Shown here: one piece after another, positions 9,814 through 17,509 of the stretch | How the letters are laid out: each line of letters opens with the position of its first letter | Numbering within the stretch: the stretch's first letter is position 1 | Source: CAYTSA01 sp964440345 | GTDB lineage: Bacteria > Desulfobacterota > Desulfovibrionia > Desulfovibrionales > Desulfovibrionaceae | NCBI GenBank assembly: GCA_964440345.1 | Contig: CAYTSA010000011.1 | Coordinates: forward strand, 1-62,176 | Reading direction: 5' to 3' | DNA: 62,176 nucleotides | Translations under genes and position numbers: made by a program | Notes under the pieces: generated by a model | What the model was told of the DNA's origin: nothing | What the model saw: the letters and a program-made list of their open reading frames with translations, nothing else | The model's database searches: none

Positions 9814-10622
9814 GCAGCCCCCCCTTCCTCGTTGATCACAGAAAGGGCCCGCTCCACGTCCCATTCATGGTGGACAATGCCGTTAAGGGCTGTGACCAGT
9901 TTGCTGGGTGTGCGGTGCTGGAAAATGTTGCGGCCCACGGAAAGGCCGGCGCCGCCGGCGGTGATGCAGTCGTAGACCATGCGCAACAGGGCCTCGTCGG
10001 AATCCAGCTTTGGCCCGCCGGCAATGACCACAGGCACGCAGCAGCTTTCCACCACTGTTGCGAATGACTCCATGTCGCCGGTGTAGTTGACTTTGACCAC
10101 GTCAGCTCCCAATTCCTGGCCCACCCGGGCGCAGTGCTTGACGATGTCAGTGTCGTATTCGTTCTGGATTTTTTTGCCTCGGGCGTAGACCATGGCCAGA
10201 AAAGGCATGCCCCAGTCTGCAGCGTGTTCGGCGGCGTCGCCCACTTCGCGGAGCATTTCGCGCTCATTTTCGTCGCCCAGGTTGATGTGCACGGACACGC
10301 CGTCCGCCCCTTGCTTGAGGGCTTCCTCCACGCTGGTGACCAGCACCTTGGCGTTGGGCAGAGGAGACAGGACTGTGGAGGCGGACAGGTGCATGATGAG
10401 GCCAATGTCTTTGCCTTGGGTTCTGTGGCCGCAGCGGACCAAGCCCTTGTGCATAAGCACAGCGTTGGCGCCGCCTTCGGCGATCTGGTCGATGGTGGTT
10501 TTGATGTCCACGATGCCGAATATGGGCCCCACGGTGACGCCGTGGTCCAGGGGAACAATTACCGTGCGGCCAGTGTTACGGTTGAAGATGCGTTCGCGGC
10601 GGATTGCTTTTCCTATGCGCAT
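9810..10622 (-). CDS. aroA': AroA'-type 2-amino-3,7-dideoxyheptulosonate synthase, second paralogue
   Basis: Class I aldolase-like enzyme of 270 residues expected to condense aspartate semialdehyde with a 6-deoxy-5-ketofructose phosphate. It has VPLDHGVTVGPI, LMHKGLVRCGH, VSVHINLGDENE and VVKVNYTGD, whose lysine is the likely Schiff-base residue, and GGAGLSVGRNIFQH for phosphate binding. It is a tandem paralogue of the gene just upstream, 24 bp away, and overlaps AroB' by 4 bp. Which paralogue makes the heptulosonate, and whether the other acts on fructose bisphosphate, cannot be told. Confidence 0.85.
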   Translation of the reverse strand: MRIGKAIRRERIFNRNTGRTVIVPLDHGVTVGPIFGIVDIKTTIDQIAEGGANAVLMHKGLVRCGHRTQGKDIGLIMHLSASTVLSPLPNAKVLVTSVEEALKQGADGVSVHINLGDENEREMLREVGDAAEHAADWGMPFLAMVYARGKKIQNEYDTDIVKHCARVGQELGADVVKVNYTGDMESFATVVESCCVPVVIAGGPKLDSDEALLRMVYDCITAGGAGLSVGRNIFQHRTPSKLVTALNGIVHHEWDVERALSVINEEGGAA

Positions 10623-10646
10623 GGGGATGATCCTCCATTTGGTGTG

Positions 10647-11444
10647 TTACTCTTGTAAAAGCTCCATGGCCTGCTCCACGTCCCAGTCCTCATGAACCAC
10701 GCCGTGCAGGGCCTTGACCAGTATTTCCACTTTAGGGTGCTGAAAAACGTTGCGTCCCACAGATAAGCCGGCGCCGCCTGCCTGAATGGAGTCGTGCACC
10801 ATGCGCACCAGGTCCTCTGTGCGTTCCATTTTTTCCCCGCCTGCGATGACTACGGGCACACAGCAGGCTTCCACGACCCGTGAAAAAGAATCAATGTCGC
10901 CGGTATAGTTGACTTTGATGACGTCTGCGCCCAACTCCTGGGCCACCCGGGCGCAATGCCGGACTGCTTCGGGATCGTAGGGGTTGGGAATTTTTTCGCC
11001 CCGGGCGTACATCATGGCCAGCACCGGCACGCCCCATTGGCCGGCGCTAGAGCAGATACTCCCCAGGTCTTCAAGCATACGGTCCTCGCGCTCGTCGCCC
11101 AGATTCACATGCACGGAAACGGCGTCTGCTCCCAGACGGATGGCGTCCTCCACGTCGCCCACCAGCGTTTTTGCGTTAGGGCTGGGCGAGAGGGACGTAG
11201 ACGCAGAAAGGTGGATGATCAGCCCTATGTCGCGGCCATAGCCTCTGTGGGTGCAGCGTGGCAGCCCCTTGTGCATAAGCACTGCGTTGGCGCCGCCGTC
11301 AGCCACGCGATTGACCGTGCCCTTGAAGTCCACCAGCCCGTATATGGGCCCCACTGTAACGCCGTGGTCCAGGGGAACGACAATGGTGCGCCCGGTGTTC
11401 CGGTCGAAGATGCGCTCCATTCTTACCTTTTTGCCGAGCAACAT
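10647..11444 (-). CDS. aroA': AroA'-type 2-amino-3,7-dideoxyheptulosonate synthase, first paralogue
   Basis: First structural gene of the aromatic operon, 265 residues. It shares most of its sequence with the next gene: VPLDHGVTVGPI, LMHKGLPRCTH, VSVHVNLGDERE, VIKVNYTGD with the presumed Schiff-base lysine, and GGAGLSVGRNVFQH. Start chosen as the ATG at 11444 because AGGAGG lies four bases before it; upstream in-frame codons fall in the attenuator leader. It begins 56 bp after the attenuator terminator, so its transcription depends on readthrough. Confidence 0.87.
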   Translation of the reverse strand: MLLGKKVRMERIFDRNTGRTIVVPLDHGVTVGPIYGLVDFKGTVNRVADGGANAVLMHKGLPRCTHRGYGRDIGLIIHLSASTSLSPSPNAKTLVGDVEDAIRLGADAVSVHVNLGDEREDRMLEDLGSICSSAGQWGVPVLAMMYARGEKIPNPYDPEAVRHCARVAQELGADVIKVNYTGDIDSFSRVVEACCVPVVIAGGEKMERTEDLVRMVHDSIQAGGAGLSVGRNVFQHPKVEILVKALHGVVHEDWDVEQAMELLQE

Positions 11445-11499
11445 AACTCCTCCTGTGAACGCGTTGTGCGTAGTTTGCATCCCGGGCCGCGCGGCGGCC

Positions 11500-11537
11500 A
11501 AAAAAAGGGCCGCCGGCGTTTCCGCCCGCGGCCCTTT
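11500..11537 (-). terminator. Attenuator terminator of the aromatic operon
   Basis: On the minus strand GGGCCGCGGGCG (11534-11523), a GAAA loop and CGCCGGCGGCCC (11518-11507) make a 12-bp stem with one mismatch, extended by AAA/TTT pairs and followed by seven T (11506-11500). The 5' arm segment 11534-11524 can alternatively pair over 11 bp, two of them G-U, with GCCCGTGGTCC at 11594-11584 inside the leader peptide gene. That makes mutually exclusive terminator and antiterminator structures. Confidence 0.88.
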
Positions 11538-11564
11538 GTGTGTGTATGTTTTTGCTGCAAGCAG

Positions 11565-11675
11565 CTACAGGGTACACCTCTCCGGACCACGGGCTTCACC
11601 GTACCAAAAATAAAACCAAAAAAACACGGCAAGGGCGCGATATAGGGAGGTATTTGTAGCAGCCATGGAGAACAT
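11565..11675 (-). CDS. Aromatic leader peptide (36 codons) for operon attenuation
   Basis: A short open frame read on the minus strand from ATG at 11675 to TAG at 11567-11565. Residues 18-25 are FFWFYFWY, eight aromatic codons in a row covering all three aromatic amino acids; an additional Tyr is residue 12. The putative antiterminator arm (11594-11584) falls in codons 28-31, just after the aromatic run. A ribosome stalled early in the run leaves this arm free to block the terminator, and one that reaches the stop codon covers it. No strong Shine-Dalgarno site is seen; an in-frame ATG at 11666 is an alternative start. Confidence 0.85.
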   Translation of the reverse strand: MFSMAATNTSLYRALAVFFWFYFWYGEARGPERCTL

Positions 11676-11705
11676 GTAGCCAAAGCGGAGCAAAGTTGTC
11701 AAGAC

Positions 11706-11734
11706 ATTTTTTGTGACGATTGTGCGCAGTTCAA
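11706..11734 (-). promoter_or_regulatory. Candidate promoter of the aromatic operon
   Basis: On the minus strand TTGAAC (11734-11729), 17 bp, AAAAAT (11711-11706), in an AT-rich stretch. This would place the transcript start just upstream of the leader peptide gene. A TTGACA at 11705-11700 also exists, but the hexamer at the proper distance is poor and a start there would remove the leader ATG. Confidence 0.45.
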
Positions 11735-11944
11735 AAAAGTATTTACAAATTTGTATTAAAATGGGGTAATCTTCTTTGATAAAATTGTAAATTTATAAAG
11801 CTAAATTGTGATGGCCTCGTTCGTTAAAATCAATAAGTTCTTTAATGTTGGCATGTTGCAAAAATGGAGTGCTTCTTGCTTTGAGCTGTCTGTGACATGT
11901 GCATCGGGGAATAGTTTTAACACACCATTTTAAGGAGGTCGTAT

Positions 11945-13324
11945 ATGGCGGCACAGATGATTTTCGACAAACGGTCAGTTCGTTCTCTGTTGGGAGCGGC
12001 GGCGGTTATGGGGCTGGTGCTGGCGCCCAGCCTTGCTATGGCAGAGGAGGAGATGCTTTCCCAGGCGAACGCCAACATTCTGTGGACGTTGGTGGCGGCT
12101 GTTCTGGTCATGTTCATGCAGGCCGGTTTTGCCATGGTGGAGTGTGGTTTTACCCGCGCCAAGAACGCCACCAACATTATCATGAAAAACTACCTGGACT
12201 TTTCGGCTGGCGCCATCGCCTTTTTCCTTTTCGGCTTTGCGCTCATGTTCGGTCAGGACATCGGCGGCTTTGTGGGCGGTTCTGGCTTTGCTCTTAGCGG
12301 CGTGGACAGCACTACAGCGGACGGCAACTGGACCATCACCTTCTGGTTTTTCCAGTCTGTGTTCGCAGCCACGGCAGCGACTATTGTGTCTGGGGCCATG
12401 GCGGAGCGGACCAAGTTCACCTCGTACATTCTCGTTTCCATTCTGGTTACGGGCTTTGTGTATCCCATTTCCGGGCACTGGGGCTGGGGCTCCCTGTGGC
12501 TGGGCGACGCTGGCGCAGGCTGGCTGGAAGGCATGGGCTTTGCGGATTTCGCCGGCTCCACAGTGGTGCACTCTGTGGGCGGCTGGATCGGTCTTGCCGG
12601 CGCCATGGTGCTGGGACCTCGGTTGGGCAAATACAATACTGACGGCAGCCCCCGGGCTATTCCCGGGCACAACATTCCCATGGCGGCTTTGGGCGTCTTT
12701 ATTTTGTGGTTCGGCTGGTTCGGCTTCAACCCTGGCTCCACCACCACGGCAGACGGAACCATTGGGTACATTGCCATGAATACGTCTCTGGCGGCGGCGG
12801 CTGGCGTGCTCGGCGCCATGGTTACAGCCTGGGTCCGTTACGGCAAGCCGGACCCGTCCATGACAATGAACGGCGCTTTGGCTGGTTTGGTGGCCATTAC
12901 GGCTGGCTGTTACGAGATGGCTCCTTTTGGCGCTCTCATTACTGGTCTGACTGGCGGCGTCCTCTGCGTCTTATCTGTTGAGTTTCTGGACCGCGTGCTC
13001 AAAGTGGACGACCCTGTGGGCGCAGTTTCCGTGCACGGCGTGTGCGGCGCCTGGGGCACCCTAATGGTAGGCATTTTCGCGGCTCCTGGTTTTGGCGACA
13101 TCAGCGGCCTGGCGTACGGCGGCGGCGTGGGCCAGTTGCTTATCCAGGCCGTGGGCGTGGCGGCTGTCTTCATCTGGGCCTTTGGCGCTGGTTGGGTTGT
13201 CATGTCTCTCATCAAGCTGGCCACTGGCCTGCGGGCAACGCCAGAAGAAGAACAGCGCGGTCTGGATATTACTGAACACGGCAACGAAGCGTACAATGGC
13301 TTCCAGATATTTACCGTAGAATAA
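11945..13324 (+). CDS. amt: Ammonium transporter Amt
   Basis: 459 residues. An N-terminal segment (about 11-33, ending AMAEEE) looks like a cleavable signal, followed by some eleven hydrophobic helices of the Amt/MEP/Rh family. The paired pore histidines are visible in GSTVVHSVGG and AVSVHGVCGAWG, and GHNIPMAALGVFILWFGWFGFNPGS is the family signature region. AAGGAGG lies eight bases before the ATG. The PII gene follows after 26 bp, the usual amt-glnK pairing in which PII blocks the channel when nitrogen is sufficient. No sigma-54 site with proper spacing was found upstream. Confidence 0.96.
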   Translation: MAAQMIFDKRSVRSLLGAAAVMGLVLAPSLAMAEEEMLSQANANILWTLVAAVLVMFMQAGFAMVECGFTRAKNATNIIMKNYLDFSAGAIAFFLFGFALMFGQDIGGFVGGSGFALSGVDSTTADGNWTITFWFFQSVFAATAATIVSGAMAERTKFTSYILVSILVTGFVYPISGHWGWGSLWLGDAGAGWLEGMGFADFAGSTVVHSVGGWIGLAGAMVLGPRLGKYNTDGSPRAIPGHNIPMAALGVFILWFGWFGFNPGSTTTADGTIGYIAMNTSLAAAAGVLGAMVTAWVRYGKPDPSMTMNGALAGLVAITAGCYEMAPFGALITGLTGGVLCVLSVEFLDRVLKVDDPVGAVSVHGVCGAWGTLMVGIFAAPGFGDISGLAYGGGVGQLLIQAVGVAAVFIWAFGAGWVVMSLIKLATGLRATPEEEQRGLDITEHGNEAYNGFQIFTVE

Positions 13325-13350
13325 TTCAAGCACAGGAAAACGGAGGCAGT

Positions 13351-13683
13351 ATGAAACTCGTGATAGCATATATGCGGCCGGAAAGTCTGACTGCGGTCAA
13401 GCAGGCCCTGTACGCCAAAAAGATGTACTCCATGTCCGTCACCAACATATTGGGCGCCGGACGGCAGAAGGGCTTTACTGAAACATACCGTGGCGTGGTC
13501 ATGGAAGTGAACCTGCTCAAGAAAGTCCGCCTGGAAATCGGTCTGCCGGCTGACAAAGTGGACGAAGCTTTGGAAATCATCAAGGGCGCAGCCCGCACTG
13601 GCAAAGAGGGCGACGGCATGATCTTTGTCCTGCCCATGGAAAAGGCTATGCGCGTGCGCACAGGAGAAGAGGTCCTGGATTAG
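13351..13683 (+). CDS. glnK: Nitrogen regulatory protein PII (GlnB/GlnK family)
   Basis: 110 residues, aligning without gaps to enterobacterial GlnB over its N-terminal half. The T-loop GRQKGFTETYRGVVM retains Tyr46 but has Met at position 51, where GlnB/GlnK carry the uridylylated Tyr. The ATP-binding segment TGKEGDGMIFV and the C-terminal RVRTGEE are intact. It is encoded with amt, so its likely job is to gate the transporter in response to 2-oxoglutarate and ATP/ADP rather than through UMP modification. Its TAG stop is also the first triplet of an interspersed repeat. Confidence 0.94.
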   Translation: MKLVIAYMRPESLTAVKQALYAKKMYSMSVTNILGAGRQKGFTETYRGVVMEVNLLKKVRLEIGLPADKVDEALEIIKGAARTGKEGDGMIFVLPMEKAMRVRTGEEVLD

Positions 13684-13785
13684 AGCATTTATACATCGAA
13701 ATCCTTAGATGCTGTTAAGCATTTTCCTGAAAAGATTGTACATTGTTTCAGGGGGTGCGTTGCCTTAACGCGAAAATGCGCTAGA
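13681..13785 (+). repeat. Interspersed repeat family, full copy B
   Basis: A 105-bp element running from TAGAGCATTT to CGAAAATGCGCTAGA. The ends are imperfect inverted repeats, and an internal hairpin (CTGAAAAGATTGTACA then TTGTTTCAG) is present. The left terminal TAG is the stop codon of the PII gene. Confidence 0.78.
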
Positions 13786-13824
13786 CCATCCATTGCCATA
13801 CATCGACACCGTCACCATACAACC

Positions 13825-13860
13825 CCGAGCCGGTCCTTTATGGGCCGGCTCGGACTTTTC
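13825..13860 (+). terminator. Intrinsic terminator after amt-PII
   Basis: CCGAGCCGGTCC (13825-13836) pairs with GGGCCGGCTCGG (13842-13853), 12 bp with one G-U, followed by ACTTTTC. It lies between the repeat and the EAL gene. Confidence 0.75.
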
Positions 13861-13895
13861 CAACTCCAACCCATACCGTTATTCAGAGATTATAC

Positions 13896-15146
13896 ATGCT
13901 ATGCGACAGCTTTGACTTCAATACACTTATCGAATCCAGATTCATCGCTACACATTTTCAGCCGCTTGTTTCCATCAAAAAGCAGTCTGTGCTGGGCTAC
14001 GAAGCCCTTAGCCGGGGCGTCATTCCCGGGTCGGACGAGCTTATCCCCCCGAATCTGCTTTTTTCCATGGCCGGCCAGGACCAGAAACGGCTCCTGGCCC
14101 TGGACCGTCTGTGCCGGGACAAGGCTTTTGAACAGTTCACCAAGGTGCACGAAAAGGAGCCGTCCGCCATTCTCTCGCTGAACCTGGACGTCGCCGTGCT
14201 GGATCAGGACGTGGTGGGGTCGGATTATCTGCGCCGTCAGGTGGAGCACTGGGGCCTGAGTCCGCACAATATTGTTATCGAACTCATTGAATCCAAAGTT
14301 ACCAACACGAACTCGCTCATTTCATTCATTGAAACGTACCGCAAGTACGGCTTTCTCATCGCCCTGGACGACATCGGGGCCGGGCACTCCAATCTGGAGC
14401 GGCTCACGTACATCAAACCAGAGGTCATCAAGATAGACCGGGGGTTGATAACGTACATCGACAGGGAGTTCTATAAGCAGGAAGTGGCCAAGGCCCTGGT
14501 GAATCTGGGCCAGAAAACCGGCGCCATGGTCGTGGCCGAGGGCGTGGAGCGCGAACAGGAAGTCATTTTCCTGCTGGAGCTGGGCGTGGACGTGTTCCAG
14601 GGCTTCTACTTTGCCCGGCCAGCGCCCTGGACCGGAGAGAGCCGAGGTTGCCGCAGCCAGGTGGAAAGCGTGGCCAGCCGGTTTAGAGCGTATATTATGC
14701 AGAAAATCAACGCCAAAAAGCAACTGCACGCCACTTACGAAGCCGTTGTCCAGCGCATCGTCTCTATGCTCAAAGAGGCGGTCACGCCACACTTTGACGC
14801 TTGCCTGGTGGACAGCATTGTTAACCACACAGACCTGGAGTGCCTTTACGTACTCGACGCAGCAGGTACCCAGGTCACAGACACCATCTGCAACCCCTAC
14901 CGCATTGCCGAAAACAAGCGCTTCATCTATCAGCCGGCCGAGCGCGGGGCAGACCACTCGTTGAAGTCCTACTACCTGCCTATTGACGCCGGACTGCCCA
15001 AATACACCACAGAACCGTACATCTCCCTGGCCTCGGGCAACCTGTGCACCACCATCTCCAATGCCTTTACCGGCTGCGACGGAGAGAGGTACATCCTGTG
15101 CGTGGACATCAGCCGCACAGGCAACGAGCTGCTGGCCGAGGCGTGA
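13896..15146 (+). CDS. EAL-domain cyclic-di-GMP phosphodiesterase with C-terminal sensor-like domain
   Basis: 416 residues. The N-terminal EAL domain (about 15-250) keeps the expected active-site motifs: YEALSRG, the Asn in LSLNLD, ELIES, LDDIGAGHSN, IKIDRGL, AEGVE and FQGFYFARP, so hydrolysis of c-di-GMP is plausible. The remainder (about 265-416) has no EAL features; segments such as YVLDAAGTQVTDTI, ADHSLKSYYLP and PYISLASGNLCTTIS resemble a PAS/Cache-like ligand domain of the YkuI C-terminal type. No transmembrane helix is seen, so it is cytoplasmic. It ends 6 bp before the convergent DprA-like gene. Confidence 0.87.
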   Translation: MLCDSFDFNTLIESRFIATHFQPLVSIKKQSVLGYEALSRGVIPGSDELIPPNLLFSMAGQDQKRLLALDRLCRDKAFEQFTKVHEKEPSAILSLNLDVAVLDQDVVGSDYLRRQVEHWGLSPHNIVIELIESKVTNTNSLISFIETYRKYGFLIALDDIGAGHSNLERLTYIKPEVIKIDRGLITYIDREFYKQEVAKALVNLGQKTGAMVVAEGVEREQEVIFLLELGVDVFQGFYFARPAPWTGESRGCRSQVESVASRFRAYIMQKINAKKQLHATYEAVVQRIVSMLKEAVTPHFDACLVDSIVNHTDLECLYVLDAAGTQVTDTICNPYRIAENKRFIYQPAERGADHSLKSYYLPIDAGLPKYTTEPYISLASGNLCTTISNAFTGCDGERYILCVDISRTGNELLAEA

Positions 15147-15152
15147 GGGGGC

Positions 15153-15872
15153 TTACATCATATCGAAGAAGTTGGCTCGCGACTGGGCTGGAGGGCAAGG
15201 CGCCGAAAACACGGGTTGCATGTTTGCCCGTCCCTTGCTCTGGCTTTTGTTGAGCATGTGGCCGCCCATTTGAAGGAGCTTCTTTCCTCCGAGCGAGGAG
15301 TCCATGTCAGTTCGATTGACCACAAACAAAGGGACAGACATCTTCAAAGCGTCCTGACCGGCGGCGAGTGTTCCACCCTTTTCGCCTGCTTCAATGACTA
15401 TCATGGCAAAAACAAGCGCTAAAATGGTTTTGTTGCGCTTCATGGCGTTCCACGTTTGCCATTTCTGGTCAGGCGCAAACTGGCTGAGAACAAGCACCCT
15501 GTCCCAGTCCCAGTTCGGCTTGAGGTCGCTATGGATGCGAAAGTGGTTCAGTCCTTCTGGTAGGACGAACAGTGTGGAGCCTCCATGCTGCAGTGCGGTC
15601 TTATGCACCATGCGGTCAACGCCCCGGGCGTTACCTGAAACAACGACAAACCCCCCATCAACAGATTGTTGCGCACAATCCCGGGCGATATGCAATCCTT
15701 TCTCGCTGACGTCGCGAGAGCCGCAAAACCCCAGCCCCCGACTCTCCAGTAACGACAAGTTGCCCATGGCGAATAACTCGGCAGGCGCAGCCTTTCCCAA
15801 CAATTGCTGCAAACGCTGTGGGTAGCCCGGCTCTTGTTTGCGTAAGGGGATGATTTCTGGTTTAACTGTCAT
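15153..15872 (-). CDS. DprA/Smf-like Rossmann (SLOG) protein
   Basis: 239 residues, shorter than housekeeping DprA (about 350-400). Visible DprA features are PGYPQRL, FCGSRDVSEKG (50-59), VVVSGNARGVDRMVHKTAL (77-94), LFVLPEGL, an SQFAPDQ segment, RNKTILALV (146-154) and VIEAGEKGGTLAA (159-171). It is the second gene of a pair with the phosphoribosyltransferase 36 bp upstream. Family knowledge says DprA binds single-stranded DNA; inside such a pair it may act as a sensor of foreign DNA. The neighbourhood has no competence genes. Confidence 0.82.
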   Translation of the reverse strand: MTVKPEIIPLRKQEPGYPQRLQQLLGKAAPAELFAMGNLSLLESRGLGFCGSRDVSEKGLHIARDCAQQSVDGGFVVVSGNARGVDRMVHKTALQHGGSTLFVLPEGLNHFRIHSDLKPNWDWDRVLVLSQFAPDQKWQTWNAMKRNKTILALVFAMIVIEAGEKGGTLAAGQDALKMSVPLFVVNRTDMDSSLGGKKLLQMGGHMLNKSQSKGRANMQPVFSAPCPPAQSRANFFDMM

Positions 15873-15908
15873 TGCTTGGCTCAGGGCATTGTAAATAAAC
15901 GAAAAAGA

Positions 15909-16754
15909 TTACGAATTGTCTGAGTCACGTCTTGATTTTACCATCGCTAGACCTAATATATTCTTCACGCCCAGGGTTTGTAAAGCGGCCGCAACAAAAT
16001 GAATGGTCGCGCCAGACTGGTAAAGATCGTCTAAGAGGATGAGGTTTTCAGGGGGGCGGTTGCATATTCCCTTTTTCTCTATAACTAAGCCAGATTGCTG
16101 AAGAACTTTCCATTTGTCAGCTGCGGTTTCATTTTGCAGCCTTTTGTTCTTTGCCGTGAAGGAAATATCGGAACTATAATCGAAAATATTCAGGCTTGTT
16201 GCAATTCCAGAAGCAACACCGCGAGGTAGAGAAAAATCAGAATCACAACTTGGAGGAACCGCTAAGATTGCGTCTGCTTTATTGTATACAGGGGTCTTAA
16301 GGATAAGTTGCGACATTCCCAAGATGAGCTTGTCCACGGCTTCAGTCTCGTGCTGTATTTTCGCATGGTGGACAAGATTTCCAATAGGTGTTCGAGGGGC
16401 TTCATTTTGTTCAGACTCAAAAGTCATGTCTACGGCAACCATACACTTCAATAAAGATCGTAAGAAAACACGTCGATTGTGATATTTAAGAAATGCCTTT
16501 ATATTGTTTAGTTCCTCCTTATCTTCTATTCCATGGCCGTAGCTGCCATATTTGTCCGGGTAGAAACGTATTCCAGGAACAATTCTGTCAAATATAATTT
16601 CAACAGTCTCCTTAAAAGAGATATTTAAAAATGCGAGGTAGCGTTGTTTCGGGTCCACATCGCTATTGAGCATAGGATGCTCAATGGGACGCATTCGGCG
16701 GGGCTTTGTTTCAAGCAGCCGTGAAAATGTTGTTTCGTTTATAAAAACATCCAT
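15909..16754 (-). CDS. Phosphoribosyltransferase-like protein paired with DprA-like gene
   Basis: 281 residues. The last third carries a PRPP-binding loop, ENLILLDDLYQSGATIH (about residues 236-252), as in type I phosphoribosyltransferases and ComF. The N-terminal two thirds are not recognised. No zinc-finger N terminus typical of ComF is seen. The gene is AT-richer than its neighbours and has its own promoter, suggesting acquisition. The substrate is unknown. The pairing with a DprA-like gene resembles the DprA-PRTase antiphage pair reported from enterobacterial phage-satellite hotspots (from memory, not searched). Confidence 0.75.
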   Translation of the reverse strand: MDVFINETTFSRLLETKPRRMRPIEHPMLNSDVDPKQRYLAFLNISFKETVEIIFDRIVPGIRFYPDKYGSYGHGIEDKEELNNIKAFLKYHNRRVFLRSLLKCMVAVDMTFESEQNEAPRTPIGNLVHHAKIQHETEAVDKLILGMSQLILKTPVYNKADAILAVPPSCDSDFSLPRGVASGIATSLNIFDYSSDISFTAKNKRLQNETAADKWKVLQQSGLVIEKKGICNRPPENLILLDDLYQSGATIHFVAAALQTLGVKNILGLAMVKSRRDSDNS

Positions 16755-16779
16755 GTTTGCCCCAGGACGTTCAATTAAA

Positions 16780-16808
16780 TATATATTTACAAATCAATAA
16801 ACTGTCAA
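16780..16808 (-). promoter_or_regulatory. Promoter of the PRTase-DprA gene pair
   Basis: On the minus strand TTGACA (16808-16803), 17 bp, TATATA (16785-16780), about 25 bp upstream of the ATG at 16754. The -35 hexamer overlaps the last codons of nth. The consensus -35 and AT-rich spacer make this one of the stronger sigma-70 sites in the window. Confidence 0.6.
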
Positions 16809-17482
16809 TTCTTGTGTTTCCCTCTTTCCCGCACCCCCTCCACCCCCCGTTTGGGGCAGATATCCGCCAGCTCGCACTCACTGCAGCGGGGTGTGCGGGC
16901 AGAGCAGACCTCCCGGCCGAACCAGACCAGCATATGGTTGATCTCGCCCCAGGCTTCCTGCGGGAAGAGCGGCATGAGGTCGCGCTCGATAACTGCCACG
17001 TTGGTTGAATCCGTCAGTCCCAAGCGATAGGACAACCGGCGCACGTGGGTGTCCACGGCCAGGCCTTCATTAACGCCGAACGCGCTGGAAAGCACGATGC
17101 TGCCTGTCTTGCGGGCCACACCGGGCAGGCGGGTCATTTCTTTGAGGGTCTGCGGCAGCTCGCCCCCGAATTCGTCCCTAACCATTCGCGCGGCAGCGGC
17201 CAGGTTTTTGGCTTTTTGCCGGAACAGGCCAGTGGAGCGGATGACGCCGGCTATGTCCTCTGAATCAGCGTCAGCCATGGCCTCTGCGTCCGGCCAGCGC
17301 TCCAGTAACGGCGGCATGACCTTGTTCACCCGCTCGTCTGTGCATTGGGCGGCCAGCACTGTGCCCACCAGCAACTCCCAGGGGGTGCTCCAGTGCAGGG
17401 CCGTGCCGGGGTCAGGATAGCGCGCGCGCAGCCTCGTTAGAATGGCGGCGGCGCGTTGCGCCCGCGAGGCGTCATCGCTCAT
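16805..17482 (-). CDS. nth: Endonuclease III (DNA glycosylase/AP lyase)
   Basis: 225 residues. Base-excision repair enzyme for oxidised pyrimidines. The helix-hairpin-helix LPGVARKTGSIVL holds the catalytic lysine and AVDTHVRRLSYRLG the catalytic aspartate. The C-terminal iron-sulfur loop has the Cys-x6-Cys-x2-Cys-x5-Cys pattern (CSARTPRCSECELADIC). The MEMO-family gene precedes it by 27 bp in the same direction. Confidence 0.96.
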   Translation of the reverse strand: MSDDASRAQRAAAILTRLRARYPDPGTALHWSTPWELLVGTVLAAQCTDERVNKVMPPLLERWPDAEAMADADSEDIAGVIRSTGLFRQKAKNLAAAARMVRDEFGGELPQTLKEMTRLPGVARKTGSIVLSSAFGVNEGLAVDTHVRRLSYRLGLTDSTNVAVIERDLMPLFPQEAWGEINHMLVWFGREVCSARTPRCSECELADICPKRGVEGVRERGKHKN

Positions 17483-17509
17483 ACGAACACACTCCCGGCC
17501 GCTGCGCGG

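Noticed and set aside
11850..11866. TTGGCATGTTGCAAAA upstream of amt as a sigma-54 site
   Set aside because: Only six bases separate the GG and GC elements instead of ten, so sigma-54 could not bind normally.
15153..15872. Housekeeping competence gene dprA
   Set aside because: The protein is much shorter than typical DprA, lies in an operon with a PRTase in AT-richer DNA and has no competence neighbours, so the defence-pair reading fits better.
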